From NCBI GenBank assembly GCA_051651625.1, contig JBOFSQ010000065.1, positions 62,001 through 126,000 of the forward strand: a stretch of 64,000 bases of DNA, in the 5' to 3' direction. Position numbers and translations under genes: made by a program. The notes under the pieces were generated by a model. It was not told the origin of the DNA. It saw only the letters and a list, made by a program, of their open reading frames with translations, and ran no database searches. The DNA is from JBOFSQ01 sp051651625. GTDB taxonomy: Bacteria > Planctomycetota > Planctomycetia > Pirellulales > Thermoguttaceae. Positions within the stretch are counted from its first letter, which is position 1; each line of letters begins with the position of its first letter. Shown piece by piece: positions 1 through 8,612 of this stretch.

Positions 1-2
1 CT

Positions 3-818
3 CGCATCGTTATCGCTGGCAGTGAAGGTATCGTCGGTAGCGCGATGATGCGGTGCTGGCACACGTTGCCTTCTGACGCAAAACCTGTTGAAAAATTCGG
101 TCTCGACTTGGTAGATTTAGATGTTGCGTCGCGGCGCGATGTCTTGGAGATGGTTGGGGAACTGCGTCCGAACGTCGTCGTCAACGCAACGAACATTTCC
201 GACCGCCAGTATTTGGAGTCGCATCCGAACACTGCGCGGTCGGTCATCGTTGGCGGTGCAGTAAATCTGCGGGACGCTGCCGAGCGGTGTGGTGCGACGT
301 TCGTTCAAGTCAGTTGCGTCGAGGCGACAAACGGCGACACGGTCTTCGCAAACACTCGCCGCGACGCCGAGCGTGCGGCGTCGGAATACCAACGTCATCT
401 CATTGTGCGTGGTTCATTGCTCTTCGGTTGTATGACGACGATGAGTGGCGGCAACATCGTCGAGACTCTTCTGACCGCATCGCGCCGTGCTGCAACGCAG
501 CGAACGCCGTTCCGCGTCATCGCGGACACATTTTTTTCGCCGACGTGGAGCGACGACTTCGCTGTTGCGGTGCGTGAACTTGTCGCCAGCGGACGCACCG
601 GAATCTGTGAAGTTGCAAACAGCGGAACGGCGTCGTACTTCGACATTGCGGTAGAGATTGTCCGCCAAGCGGGGCTGCGACTTGCTATCGCGCCGATAAC
701 GTCAGAAGTCTTCGGCGACGCAGTACCGCGCTGTTCGGCGACGGTGACGAACTCGGCGATTCCGCTGCGTTCGTGGCAAGAATCTCTCGCTGCCTATCTG
801 GAATCGCGGCAGAAATGA
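3..818 (+). CDS. RmlD-like NAD(P)-binding sugar reductase (5' end outside window)
   Basis: The frame is open from the window edge, so the true start lies upstream; an ATG at 45 is internal. The visible N-terminus carries a Rossmann G-S-E-G-I-V-G loop (GxxGxxG), and the length and C-terminal layout fit dTDP-4-dehydrorhamnose reductase (RmlD, an extended SDR), which makes dTDP-L-rhamnose for surface polysaccharide. The segment where RmlD proteins carry the catalytic YxxxK reads A-N-T-R-R here (coding about 348-362), so Tyr and Lys both appear to be missing. It may be a divergent paralogue or a nucleotide-sugar binding protein rather than an active reductase. No other rhamnose genes are visible next to it. 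Stop is TGA. Confidence 0.7.
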   Translation, partial: RIVIAGSEGIVGSAMMRCWHTLPSDAKPVEKFGLDLVDLDVASRRDVLEMVGELRPNVVVNATNISDRQYLESHPNTARSVIVGGAVNLRDAAERCGATFVQVSCVEATNGDTVFANTRRDAERAASEYQRHLIVRGSLLFGCMTTMSGGNIVETLLTASRRAATQRTPFRVIADTFFSPTWSDDFAVAVRELVASGRTGICEVANSGTASYFDIAVEIVRQAGLRLAIAPITSEVFGDAVPRCSATVTNSAIPLRSWQESLAAYLESRQK

Positions 819-1029
819 TGTAGAATGCCGCCTGCCACTCGTTTCACGTCGGCTCGGCTGGATGGTCAACTTTTAGCGTGAACCAAGACCAATAACGGCT
901 CGTCCAAGTGGACGCCCGGTCTTGCGTTCGTCTCGCAGCGACATATTCCTGTCGCGGGTTTGACGTGGGACGTTTGGCGTTTTTTTTTTGCAGGTGTGAT
1001 TTGATCGCCAACAAATAGGGGACCGCAAA
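819..1029. other. Intergenic region, small hairpin and T-tract
   Basis: The region holds no credible ORF. A short hairpin GCGACA-N6-TGTCGC lies near 937-954 and a run of T near 982-991, but they are too far apart for a standard intrinsic terminator. GGGGA near 1018 is the likely ribosome binding site of the next gene. Confidence 0.35.
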
Positions 1030-1644
1030 ATGACAACGCTCGCTGAATTACAAGATATTGTCGCCAATTTCTCACGCCGTGTTGACGCCATCATCGCTGA
1101 AAATGCTGCCCAAACAGCCGAGTTGAAAGCGATGATCGCCGAGGAACGCAGAAAGACCGAAGAGTCGCAGAGAAAGACGGAGGAATCGCAGCGAAAGACC
1201 GAAGAAGTCGTTCGCAAGATAGCGAATGATTTCCACAGCCAGTGGGGACGCCTCGTCGAATCGCTCGTCAAAAATCAGTTGCTTCCGCTTCTCCAAAATT
1301 ATGGTATCCCCGTTATGGACACCTCCGAGCGACGCACTGGTCACTACCAAGACAAAGAGTTTGAAATCGACATCATCGCCCACGACGGCGACAGAGTCGT
1401 TCTCGTGGAGGTGAAAACAACATTGCGTCCCGACGACGTAGGGCGGTTCATCGAGAAGTTGGGTTACGCGCGCGATACACTCAGCGAGTGCTACAATCGC
1501 CGCGTGATTGGCGCGGTGGCGTTCTTGCACGAAGTCGCCAGTGCTGCAAAGTTCGCGCAAAGCAAAGGACTCTTCACCATCGTTGCTACGGGGAACGGTG
1601 CAATCATCACCAACCCCGAACCGTTTACGCCAAAAGAATGGTGA
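1030..1644 (+). CDS. Coiled-coil PD-(D/E)XK nuclease-like protein (DUF3782 type)
   Basis: A 204-residue protein with an N-terminal helical coiled coil (about 1-70) and a C-terminal restriction-endonuclease-like fold. The coiled coil contains three near-identical heptads, RKTEESQ, encoded by a 21-bp tandem repeat (about 1150-1212). The nuclease-like part shows E-I-D-I-I-A followed by V-L-V-E-V-K, the D...ExK active-site pattern. This arrangement matches the DUF3782/PD-(D/E)XK family, whose biological role is unknown. GGGGA precedes the ATG by 7 nt. It stands alone; the next gene is convergent and its stop lies 9 nt away. Confidence 0.75.
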   Translation: MTTLAELQDIVANFSRRVDAIIAENAAQTAELKAMIAEERRKTEESQRKTEESQRKTEEVVRKIANDFHSQWGRLVESLVKNQLLPLLQNYGIPVMDTSERRTGHYQDKEFEIDIIAHDGDRVVLVEVKTTLRPDDVGRFIEKLGYARDTLSECYNRRVIGAVAFLHEVASAAKFAQSKGLFTIVATGNGAIITNPEPFTPKEW

Positions 1645-1653
1645 GCAAATCTC

Positions 1654-3030
1654 TCACTCTGCAACTTGTGCAAACGCAAACTCTTTTGGGACAGCGTGCG
1701 AGATCGAAAAGAGACTCTTCCCCGATGCCGTTCGCTCGATCTGATCGACAAACTCAAAATCAACTCGCGTCGTCGCTCCAAGATAGAGCGTGATCTTCTC
1801 GCGTACAAACGCTGCGTCGGTGTTGCTGATGGTGTTGCCGCTCCCGATAGCGAGTCGCAACAACACCTCGCCTTGTTTGTGCTGGATCATTTGGGCCTGT
1901 CCAAGTGTCGGACACTTCGAGACGAGTAACGCAGTCAACGCCGCTCCCGAACAGAGTCGTCCGTCGTCGGTGACGAGAAAGTCGGTGACGCGCCCCGCGA
2001 GACTCGCCAGCATCGGCAGTCCGCGACCGCACGAACACGGTTTGTCGGCTGCGATTGCAGTGTCGCCAATCCGGTAGCGAATGAACGGCATCGGAAGGTT
2101 GAGCAAGTCTGTCACCAACACCTCGCCGCACTCTCCGGCGCGTGCGTGGCGTCCGTCGCAAACAAGTTCGATGTAAAGTCCTTCGGCCATTATGTGCATC
2201 CCTTCGTGACGGTCACACTCACTGGCGATGACGGATGTCTCGCGCGAGCCGTAACGATTGAAGACGCGACAACCGAAAACCTCTTCGATGATGCGGCGAC
2301 TTTCAGCCGTCAGAATCTCCGCCGAGGCGACTATCGACGCTGGCGAATACGCAACAACGCCGCGATTTTGCAGCATCTTGGCGAATACGACAAGTGCGTT
2401 GGCGTAGCCGAGAATCGTCTTCGGACGAAACCGTTTCATCGCTTCGTTGAAGTCGAGAACGTCACGTTCGCCAAACGTCGCCGTGTTGAATATCAGCTCC
2501 GGCGGGAAGACAAAGTTTCGCAGACGCGAGAGTAACTTTGGGCGATCAGGGATGTCGCGGGCCGCACCCCACAACGCCGCCGAACGGTCGAGAGGTTCCC
2601 AGCTCGCCCAACGATTGTGACGCCACGTCGCCGCTTGACGCGAGACATCGCGGTCAAAACTGCGATAATAACGAACCGGCGTTCCGGTCGAACCACCGGT
2701 CTGATCGAGAATAAGATCACGGGTCGAAAAGCCGTCTGCTACGAGCGAGTCGAGGTGTTGCTGAACGTCGCGCTTTTCGAGAATCGGAAGTTGAAGCAAA
2801 TCTTCTGGCGTCCGAATGTCGCTCGGCACGATTCCAACGCGATCAAAACTCTGGCGATAATACGCGATGTGGCGATAGGCGTGGTCAAGAATCGCCACCA
2901 TCCGTCGCCACGACTCAGATTCAATCGTCTCGCGCGAGTACCACTGCGACGCCTCAAAGTCGCGGTCGTAACGAAATATCGCACCGCGTCCCTGACGGTA
3001 CATATCTAGTGTGAAGAGAAGTCGTTTCAT
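1654..3030 (-). CDS. CapK/PaaK-like adenylate-forming enzyme
   Basis: A 458-residue member of the phenylacetate-CoA ligase/CapK branch of the ANL superfamily. The phosphate-binding loop TGGSTGTP lies at residues 111-118 and the adenylation motif YRIGDTA further on. CapK-type relatives occur in polysaccharide loci, but the substrate cannot be told from sequence. The start at 3030 (MKRLLFTL) is chosen because its ATG overlaps the TGA of the upstream HAD gene as ATGA, a translational-coupling arrangement. A longer frame to 3096 would lie inside the HAD gene. Last gene of the operon cpaB > HAD > capK. Confidence 0.8.
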   Translation of the reverse strand: MKRLLFTLDMYRQGRGAIFRYDRDFEASQWYSRETIESESWRRMVAILDHAYRHIAYYRQSFDRVGIVPSDIRTPEDLLQLPILEKRDVQQHLDSLVADGFSTRDLILDQTGGSTGTPVRYYRSFDRDVSRQAATWRHNRWASWEPLDRSAALWGAARDIPDRPKLLSRLRNFVFPPELIFNTATFGERDVLDFNEAMKRFRPKTILGYANALVVFAKMLQNRGVVAYSPASIVASAEILTAESRRIIEEVFGCRVFNRYGSRETSVIASECDRHEGMHIMAEGLYIELVCDGRHARAGECGEVLVTDLLNLPMPFIRYRIGDTAIAADKPCSCGRGLPMLASLAGRVTDFLVTDDGRLCSGAALTALLVSKCPTLGQAQMIQHKQGEVLLRLAIGSGNTISNTDAAFVREKITLYLGATTRVDFEFVDQIERTASGKSLFSISHAVPKEFAFAQVAE

Positions 3031-3665
3031 CTGCAAACATTCACGCCGCGTGCGGCAAAAAACTCGTTGACGTTGGCGGTGCCATCGTAGAGGCATACAT
3101 CGAATCCGAACTCGCTCGCGCCCATAACGTTTGCCGTGAGGTCGTCGAGAAACACAACTTCTTGCGGCTGCAAATCGGCGACCGAGCGGCGTGCGATCCC
3201 CAGTGCTGCTGCGTAAATCTCTCGTTCGGGTTTCATCAAGCCAAGCTGGTAACTCAATGCGTGATTCTCTGGAATCAACTCGCTGATGAGCGGGAACGTC
3301 GTTATGCAGTGCCGAAAGTGAAGCGTCCCGGTGTTGGAGAGAATCCCGCGAGGAATTTCCAGCAATGTCAGCCGCTCAATCAGCGGCACAATCGCGTCGT
3401 TGAAGGTAAAGATGTCGCTCATCGCCCACGCCAGTTCTCCGCGCGGCACCGTTTTACCGAGTCGTTCGCAGATGATACGGCACTGCTCCGTCTCGTCGAT
3501 CTGGCCGCGTTCGACTCGTTCACTCATCCGGTCGGCCCAAACTGCGCTGCGAACAGTTTCGGTGTCGCACCCGAAGAGTTTGGCGACACTTGCGTACATC
3601 CGCTCGTGCGAAAAGAACGCAAGCACGTTTCCAAGATCAAAATAGACAAAGCGAACGGACGACAT
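3027..3665 (-). CDS. HAD-superfamily phosphatase (YihX-like)
   Basis: A 212-residue haloacid dehalogenase-like hydrolase. Motif I is F-D10-L-G-N-V, the variant in which the second Asp is Gly, as in the YihX glucose-1-phosphate phosphatase branch. Motif II is L-S-N-T, the conserved Lys lies in L-M-K-P-E-R, and the acidic motif is F-L-D-D. It probably dephosphorylates a small phosphosugar or similar metabolite in the cytoplasm. Its start is 9 nt after the cpaB stop and its TGA overlaps the capK ATG, so all three genes are likely one transcript. Confidence 0.8.
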   Translation of the reverse strand: MSSVRFVYFDLGNVLAFFSHERMYASVAKLFGCDTETVRSAVWADRMSERVERGQIDETEQCRIICERLGKTVPRGELAWAMSDIFTFNDAIVPLIERLTLLEIPRGILSNTGTLHFRHCITTFPLISELIPENHALSYQLGLMKPEREIYAAALGIARRSVADLQPQEVVFLDDLTANVMGASEFGFDVCLYDGTANVNEFFAARGVNVCR

Positions 3666-3674
3666 ACGCGAGTT

Positions 3675-4817
3675 TCAAAACATGTGTTCAGGGCGTGCGG
3701 GGTTTTGCGTCGATAGCCGCTGCGACGATGCCGCGCTCGGACGCACAAAAAGAGCTTTCCCCGCTGGTCGCGTCGTGGTATCGCTGTCTTTGGCCGTGGC
3801 CGATTCCGGCACGCAGTCTGGTGCCGGAATCTCGTTCGCCTGCGGCTGCGACGGTATCTCAAACGGAGACGACACCACCGGCGTCTCCCACGCACTCGCC
3901 GTCGCTGGCGCGGTCGGTTGCGACTGCGACGCTGGTTCAACTGGCAACGGAACTTCGTCAAGCACCGTTTCCGTAAACGGACTTGCTGCCGGTGCCGCCA
4001 CCATCGGTGGAGCAGTATTGACGACCGCACTGACGACCGGTTTGTGAACCGGCGCGACAACCGCTGCCGACACCGGCGGCGTCGGTTCGGCCTTGACCGG
4101 TGCCGTTGCCGCAACTTGCGGAGTTGACACGGAATTGGCAACTGGCGGTGCCGCGATTGCTATTCGCAGTTTCCCTTCCTGCGATGCTGATAGCAGCATT
4201 TCATATTGTTCGTTTGTAAGCAGCAGTGAAACGACGTGGTGCTGAAGCGTGTCGGACGCGGCAACTTCGCTAACTTCGTGAACGAGCACGCCATCGAGAA
4301 CAGGTTTGATCGTCGCGCGTCCGCCGAGCGTTTCCTGACGCATCAGTTCAAAACGCGACGTACTGTCGCTGCGGTCTACCATCAGGTTAACACGTTCGTT
4401 GACCTCAAGAGTTGTACTCCCCGGCGGCTGCGTCACCTCGACAGGGACGACGCGAAAACCGATTGGCACGAACCCTGTCGCTTTTGAATCTGTTGACTTG
4501 CGACGCGGTACAATCATGTCGCGGCAGATCGGATAACCGCGTGAGATCGGGTAGAGCGTCCGCCCATACAAAACGTCGCTAAATCGCGCAACCGCACCAT
4601 CGGGAACGTCGTCAACAGCGACGTGCTCAAACGTCACATGCGCAGCGGCAATCTCCGCACCAACAGGGATGTCGTCCTTCGCAACGATGATCGGGATCAT
4701 CTGCGTCGGGGCCGCGACGACAACTTTCTTCCAGAAAAAAGTGTACGCAATCAAAAACGACCCCGCAATGCCGCAAGCAAACGAGACAAGCAAGAGAAGA
4801 TAGGATGTTAGACGCAT
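3675..4817 (-). CDS. cpaB: CpaB-like Flp pilus assembly / SAF-domain protein
   Basis: A 380-residue protein with an N-terminal membrane anchor (about 4-26), then a SAF domain (about 40-110: PIIVAKDDIPVGAEI, a CpaB/FlgA signature) and an RcpC/CpaB-like region. CpaB acts in the periplasm in tight-adherence (Tad/Flp) pilus assembly. The last 150 residues are rich in Pro, Ala, Val and Thr and look disordered, an extension beyond the usual length of about 280. No other tad genes are adjacent; instead it heads an operon with a HAD phosphatase and a CapK-like enzyme, so a pilus role here is inference. Confidence 0.75.
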   Translation of the reverse strand: MRLTSYLLLLVSFACGIAGSFLIAYTFFWKKVVVAAPTQMIPIIVAKDDIPVGAEIAAAHVTFEHVAVDDVPDGAVARFSDVLYGRTLYPISRGYPICRDMIVPRRKSTDSKATGFVPIGFRVVPVEVTQPPGSTTLEVNERVNLMVDRSDSTSRFELMRQETLGGRATIKPVLDGVLVHEVSEVAASDTLQHHVVSLLLTNEQYEMLLSASQEGKLRIAIAAPPVANSVSTPQVAATAPVKAEPTPPVSAAVVAPVHKPVVSAVVNTAPPMVAAPAASPFTETVLDEVPLPVEPASQSQPTAPATASAWETPVVSSPFEIPSQPQANEIPAPDCVPESATAKDSDTTTRPAGKALFVRPSAASSQRLSTQNPARPEHMF

Positions 4818-4848
4818 GGCAAGAAACTCCGAGTGGTTCGTCGGGCGA

Positions 4849-4878
4849 TTGACCCTGTCTTCTTTTTTCGGTTATAGT
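4849..4878 (+). promoter_or_regulatory. Candidate sigma-70 promoter for the 5086 gene
   Basis: TTGACC (4849-4854) and TATAGT (4873-4878) are separated by 18 bp, close to a housekeeping promoter, in the divergent gap between cpaB and the 5086 gene. It would give a leader of about 200 nt. Pattern only. Confidence 0.4.
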
Positions 4879-5021
4879 TGTCTCGCGTAACGCTTCTTTT
4901 GCGACGTATCGCTAAACCTCACGCCGTTTCACTGGTCTCGCCCGTTTGCCCAACGCCCCGCAACGATTTCACTCACCGCCCCTACGTTGTCGCGTTTGTT
5001 GCGGTAGAATGACACCCCTGT

Positions 5022-5038
5022 CGGGAAATAGTTTCCCG
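5022..5038. other. Small hairpin in 5' leader
   Basis: Perfect 7-bp stem CGGGAAA/TTTCCCG around a 3-nt loop, about 35 nt before the ribosome binding site AAAGGAGG (5068-5075). It could stabilise the leader or tune translation. Confidence 0.35.
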
Positions 5039-5085
5039 GCTTCCTCAACCCAAGTTTGAAAGTTTGAAAAGGAGGTCGTCGTCAC

Positions 5086-7026
5086 ATGAAGTTACGAACC
5101 GCATGCATTGCTAGTGTCATTCTTGCAAGTTGTCTCGCCATTGCGTCGCTGCGTGCAGAAGCAATCCCCGCCGAGCGACTCTACCCAGATACGACGCAAG
5201 GTTTCGTTTCAATTCCGAGTGTTGAAGCGTTCATTAAAGCGTGGCGTGAGACGCAGATCGGCAAGTTAATGTACGATCCTGTCATGGCCGAGTTCGTCAA
5301 AGACGCGCGGCGGCAGTTCAAAGAACGCCTCCTCGACCGTTTCGGTTTCTCGCTCGTCGGTATCGAAGATGTCGGTCCGGGAGAGTTGGCGGTCGGTATG
5401 GTAACGCCCGCAGGACAGCGTCCCGGATTTGTTGTGACGCTCGATGTTACGGGGCGTCTTAAAGAGACGCGAACCTATCTCGACTCCGTTGGCAAACAGC
5501 TCGCTGAACAGGGTGCCAAAAAGACGACCGAAAAAATCGGCGGCGACGAGATTACGATTTTCACATTTCCGCCCGACGAGAAAGACCAGCAAGCAGGCGT
5601 TCCGCCGCGACACGCCGCCTATATGGTCTACCGCGACACGCTCATTCTCACCGATCAAAAACCACTTCTGCTTCTATTCCACTCGCGGATAAGTAGCGGC
5701 CAGCCGACGGCGAGTCTCGCCGACGTTGCGTCGTACCAAGCGACGATGCAGCGGTGTGCAACCGACACGCCTGCCGGTGCAGCGGTGCATCTGAAGTGGT
5801 TTGTCAGTCCACTCGCCTACGGTGAAGCGGTGCGCACGCTCCTGATACATCGGCTCTCCGAGCGTCGCCAGAAGCATCAGTCGATATTCTCCGTATTGTC
5901 AGAGATCGGTTTCGATTCGCTCAAAGGCGTTGGCGGGACGGTCTCGTTCAAAACTGAAAACCGTGAAGTCGTTTACCGAATCGCAGTCGATGCGCCGCAG
6001 CCGCACCGCGGTGCAATGAACGCCATCGCACTTCCAAACTCAAGCGAGTGGGTCGTGCCGAACTGGATGCCACGCGACCTCGCGCGGTGTACGCTCGTCA
6101 ATGTCGATCCGGTAAAAATCTTCGACAACATCGGCCCGATCTTTGACGGAATCGTCGTCCAAGAAAAAGGTGTTTGGGACGACGTTTTACGCGGTCTCAA
6201 GGAAGACGCAAACGGGCCGCAGATCGACGTTCGTTCTGAGATCGTTTCGCACCTCGGCACTCGCGTCGCCAGCATGTCGCGTTATGAACAACCGATTAGT
6301 CCGCAGAGTGAGTCGATTGTGATCATCATCGGACTGAAGCCGTCAACGGGGCCGCTGATGGCGAAGTCGCTCGACAAACTTTTCTCGAACGACCCACAGG
6401 TGCAGCAGAGTCGCTACAAAGATTCGGTGATTTGGCAGAACAACGTCGAAGTCGATGACATCGCGCCGCCGACCGTTGGCGGCTCGCTCCCGCCGCTCGT
6501 TTCGTCGCCGACAACAACTTCACCGTCGCGTCCCAAACCGAAAGACGAAGACGAACAACCAGCAACCGTCTTCCCGCAAGGCGGCGTGACGGTCGTCGGC
6601 GACAATCTTGTTATTGGTACGAACGTCGAATACATGCAGCAGATCATGGACCGTCTCACCACTGCGCCCGATTCGATCAGTTCCGCCGCCGATTATCGTA
6701 TGGTGGCGATGGTGATGAACGACTGGGGCGTGGCCAACAAGCCACATTGTTATCAGGCGTTCATTCGCACGGATGAGGCGATCCGCCCGACGTATGAACT
6801 GATTCGCCAAGGGAAGATGCCGCAGTCGGAGACGCTTCTCGGCAAGTTCAGCAACGCGATTCTCGCCACGCCCGACTCACCACGCGGCACATATCGTCGC
6901 CAACAGATCGACGGTAGCAAGATGCCGGAGTTCGATTTCGTTCGGCGTCACTTCGGTGCAGCAGGCGCGTATGGCGTTACCGAAGAATCGGGGTGGTTCA
7001 TCAAAGGGTGTTTGCTGGAGAAGTAG
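5086..7026 (+). CDS. Secreted planctomycete protein of unknown function
   Basis: A 646-residue protein with a clear Sec signal peptide (about 1-26, ending A-S-L-R-A-E-A). The body has repeated alpha/beta segments similar in feel to DUF3352-type planctomycete exported proteins; I do not recognise a catalytic motif. A Pro/Ser/Thr-rich insert lies around residues 463-490. The strong AAAGGAGG site and clean promoter suggest good expression. The TAG stop (7024-7026) is also the first base triplet of repeat element A1, so the C-terminus (...C-L-L-E-K) may be set by the repeat. Monocistronic. Confidence 0.75.
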   Translation: MKLRTACIASVILASCLAIASLRAEAIPAERLYPDTTQGFVSIPSVEAFIKAWRETQIGKLMYDPVMAEFVKDARRQFKERLLDRFGFSLVGIEDVGPGELAVGMVTPAGQRPGFVVTLDVTGRLKETRTYLDSVGKQLAEQGAKKTTEKIGGDEITIFTFPPDEKDQQAGVPPRHAAYMVYRDTLILTDQKPLLLLFHSRISSGQPTASLADVASYQATMQRCATDTPAGAAVHLKWFVSPLAYGEAVRTLLIHRLSERRQKHQSIFSVLSEIGFDSLKGVGGTVSFKTENREVVYRIAVDAPQPHRGAMNAIALPNSSEWVVPNWMPRDLARCTLVNVDPVKIFDNIGPIFDGIVVQEKGVWDDVLRGLKEDANGPQIDVRSEIVSHLGTRVASMSRYEQPISPQSESIVIIIGLKPSTGPLMAKSLDKLFSNDPQVQQSRYKDSVIWQNNVEVDDIAPPTVGGSLPPLVSSPTTTSPSRPKPKDEDEQPATVFPQGGVTVVGDNLVIGTNVEYMQQIMDRLTTAPDSISSAADYRMVAMVMNDWGVANKPHCYQAFIRTDEAIRPTYELIRQGKMPQSETLLGKFSNAILATPDSPRGTYRRQQIDGSKMPEFDFVRRHFGAAGAYGVTEESGWFIKGCLLEK

Positions 7027-7236
7027 ACCAGATCGGAAATTTGCACCCGCACAGCGGTTCGGCATAGCCGAACCCTCCAAATGTCTGCGGCGTGTGATAA
7101 CTGGAACGGTTCGGCATAGCCGAACTCTCCAAATGTCTGCGGCGTGTGATAACTGGAACGGTTCGGCATAGCCAAACCCTCCAAACGCCTGCGGCGTATG
7201 CTAACTGGAGGGTTCGGCTATGCCGAACCTGAATTA
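7024..7236. repeat. Repeat A1: TAG-ended palindrome with three 52-bp tandem units
   Basis: It begins TAGACCAGATCGGAAA, overlapping the stop of the previous gene, and ends near GAATTA. Inside are three tandem 52-bp units starting at 7056, 7108 and 7160, each beginning GGTTCGGCATAGCC. The unit ends pair with a final inverted GGTTCGGCTATGCCGAACC. Longest copy of family A in the window. Confidence 0.85.
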
Positions 7237-7253
7237 CTTGAAAGGTCATCACA

Positions 7254-8282
7254 ATGAAATGTATCGTCGCCACGGCTCCGCATGTTGTTGTCATCGAAGA
7301 CTTGCCGCAGCCGAAGCCGGGGCCGTATCAGGCTCTTGTGCGGACGAAGGTTGCGTCGCTTTGCAACGCGACTGACCGCAAGTTAATCGCCGGACACTTC
7401 CCCGGCGTTGACAAGTTTCCGATGGTTCTCGGTCACGAAGGCGCGGGAGTTGTCGAAGAAGTTGGTGCGAAGGTGAAAACGTTTCGCGTCGGAGACCACG
7501 CGATTGGCGGAATGGTGTTCGACTTCGGCGATCCCAAAATGCACAGCGGTTGGGGCGGATTCTGCGAGTACACAATCATCAACGACCACGACGCAATGCT
7601 CGCCGACGGCGTTGCCGACGACGCGCACGGCTGGTTTGAAGCGGCGGAAATTCAGCGTAACGTCGATGCCGACATCCCGTTCCCCGAAGCGGTTCTGCTT
7701 TGTACTTGGCGTGAAGTTCTCGCGGCGTTCGGCGACTTTCATCTCCAGCGCGGTCAACGCATTCTCATTTTCGGTGCGGGGCCGGTGGGGTTGAGTTTCG
7801 TCAAGTTCGCGCGACTGCTCGGACTCGAATGGATCGGCGTTGTCGAACCAAACACCGCGCGGCACGCAAAAATAGTTGCGATGGGCGCGGACGAAGTTTT
7901 TCTGCCCGACGACGTTGCGTCGCTCAAGTCCAGAAACAAACCGCTCGATGCCGTCATCGACGCCGTTGGTAACACCGCGATTGTCAACACTGCGTTGCCG
8001 CTGGTTAAGCTCGGCGGATCGGTTTGCATCTACGGCGTTCTTGGCGAGAACACAATTCCGCTCGACAAGTCGCTTGGGCCGTACAATTTCAACATTTTCG
8101 TTCACCAGTGGCCGACGCGGTTTCGTGAACGCGAGGCACAGCGTCCGCTCTGCGACTGGATTCGCAGCGGCAAACTGCGGGCCGACGAGTTTGTCACGCA
8201 CACATTTCCGTCCACCCAAATCGCAGACGCCCTCGCCGCAGGCAAAACCGGAAACGTTATCAAGTGCTTGCTGACGTTTTGA
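7254..8282 (+). CDS. Zinc-type medium-chain alcohol dehydrogenase family protein
   Basis: A 342-residue MDR protein. The catalytic-zinc region shows C37, the motif GHEGAGVVEEVG (60-71, His61-Glu62), and the Rossmann loop G174-A-G-P-V-G179. The structural-zinc four-Cys lobe of classical ADHs is absent; instead the stretch at 90-115 is short and Gly/Trp-rich. It probably oxidises or reduces a sugar alcohol or aldehyde with NAD(P). The substrate is unknown. It directly follows repeat A1, with AAAGG 9-10 nt upstream of the ATG, and precedes a toxin-antitoxin pair. Confidence 0.8.
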   Translation: MKCIVATAPHVVVIEDLPQPKPGPYQALVRTKVASLCNATDRKLIAGHFPGVDKFPMVLGHEGAGVVEEVGAKVKTFRVGDHAIGGMVFDFGDPKMHSGWGGFCEYTIINDHDAMLADGVADDAHGWFEAAEIQRNVDADIPFPEAVLLCTWREVLAAFGDFHLQRGQRILIFGAGPVGLSFVKFARLLGLEWIGVVEPNTARHAKIVAMGADEVFLPDDVASLKSRNKPLDAVIDAVGNTAIVNTALPLVKLGGSVCIYGVLGENTIPLDKSLGPYNFNIFVHQWPTRFREREAQRPLCDWIRSGKLRADEFVTHTFPSTQIADALAAGKTGNVIKCLLTF

Positions 8283-8330
8283 ATGTGGGAAGAATTCACG
8301 CATAAGTTCACCCGTATTGGAGAACCAGTC

Positions 8331-8612
8331 ATGTCGGTTGCAACGAATCCAATCGCAATGTCACCGCCGCTTGTGTCGTCGCCTGTTCCCGTTGATATGG
8401 AGTCGCCAGACGACTTCTTGCGCTTGGTTGACCGCGAAGGAATTGGCAACGGTTTGTGTGGAAGTGTTTACGCAGCACCATCCACTCTCTCCGATGTAAA
8501 ACTAGACTATGTTGTCCACTGGGTTGACGCTCGCGGTCTCGGACGTGGTTTGTGGGGAAGTGTCGAGGCAATCGACCACTTCATTGAAGAGGAGCGCAAA
8601 TCATGGGATTGA
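8331..8612 (+). CDS. Putative antitoxin with an internal duplicated motif
   Basis: A 93-residue protein directly before a PIN-domain gene; its last 10 nt overlap that start. I chose ATG 8331 because TGGAG (8318-8322) sits 8 nt upstream; an in-frame ATG at 8283 abuts the previous stop with no site. The protein contains two copies of a 14-residue motif, VDREGIGNGLCGSV and VDARGLGRGLWGSV, about 30 residues apart, and ends in an acidic/basic helix. It does not resemble AbrB, PHD or RHH antitoxins that I know. The antitoxin role is inferred from position and size. Confidence 0.55.
   Translation: MSVATNPIAMSPPLVSSPVPVDMESPDDFLRLVDREGIGNGLCGSVYAAPSTLSDVKLDYVVHWVDARGLGRGLWGSVEAIDHFIEEERKSWD

Noticed and set aside
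7056..7229. CRISPR-like direct repeats
   Set aside because: The 52-bp units are contiguous, with no unique spacers, and each contains the family A palindrome.
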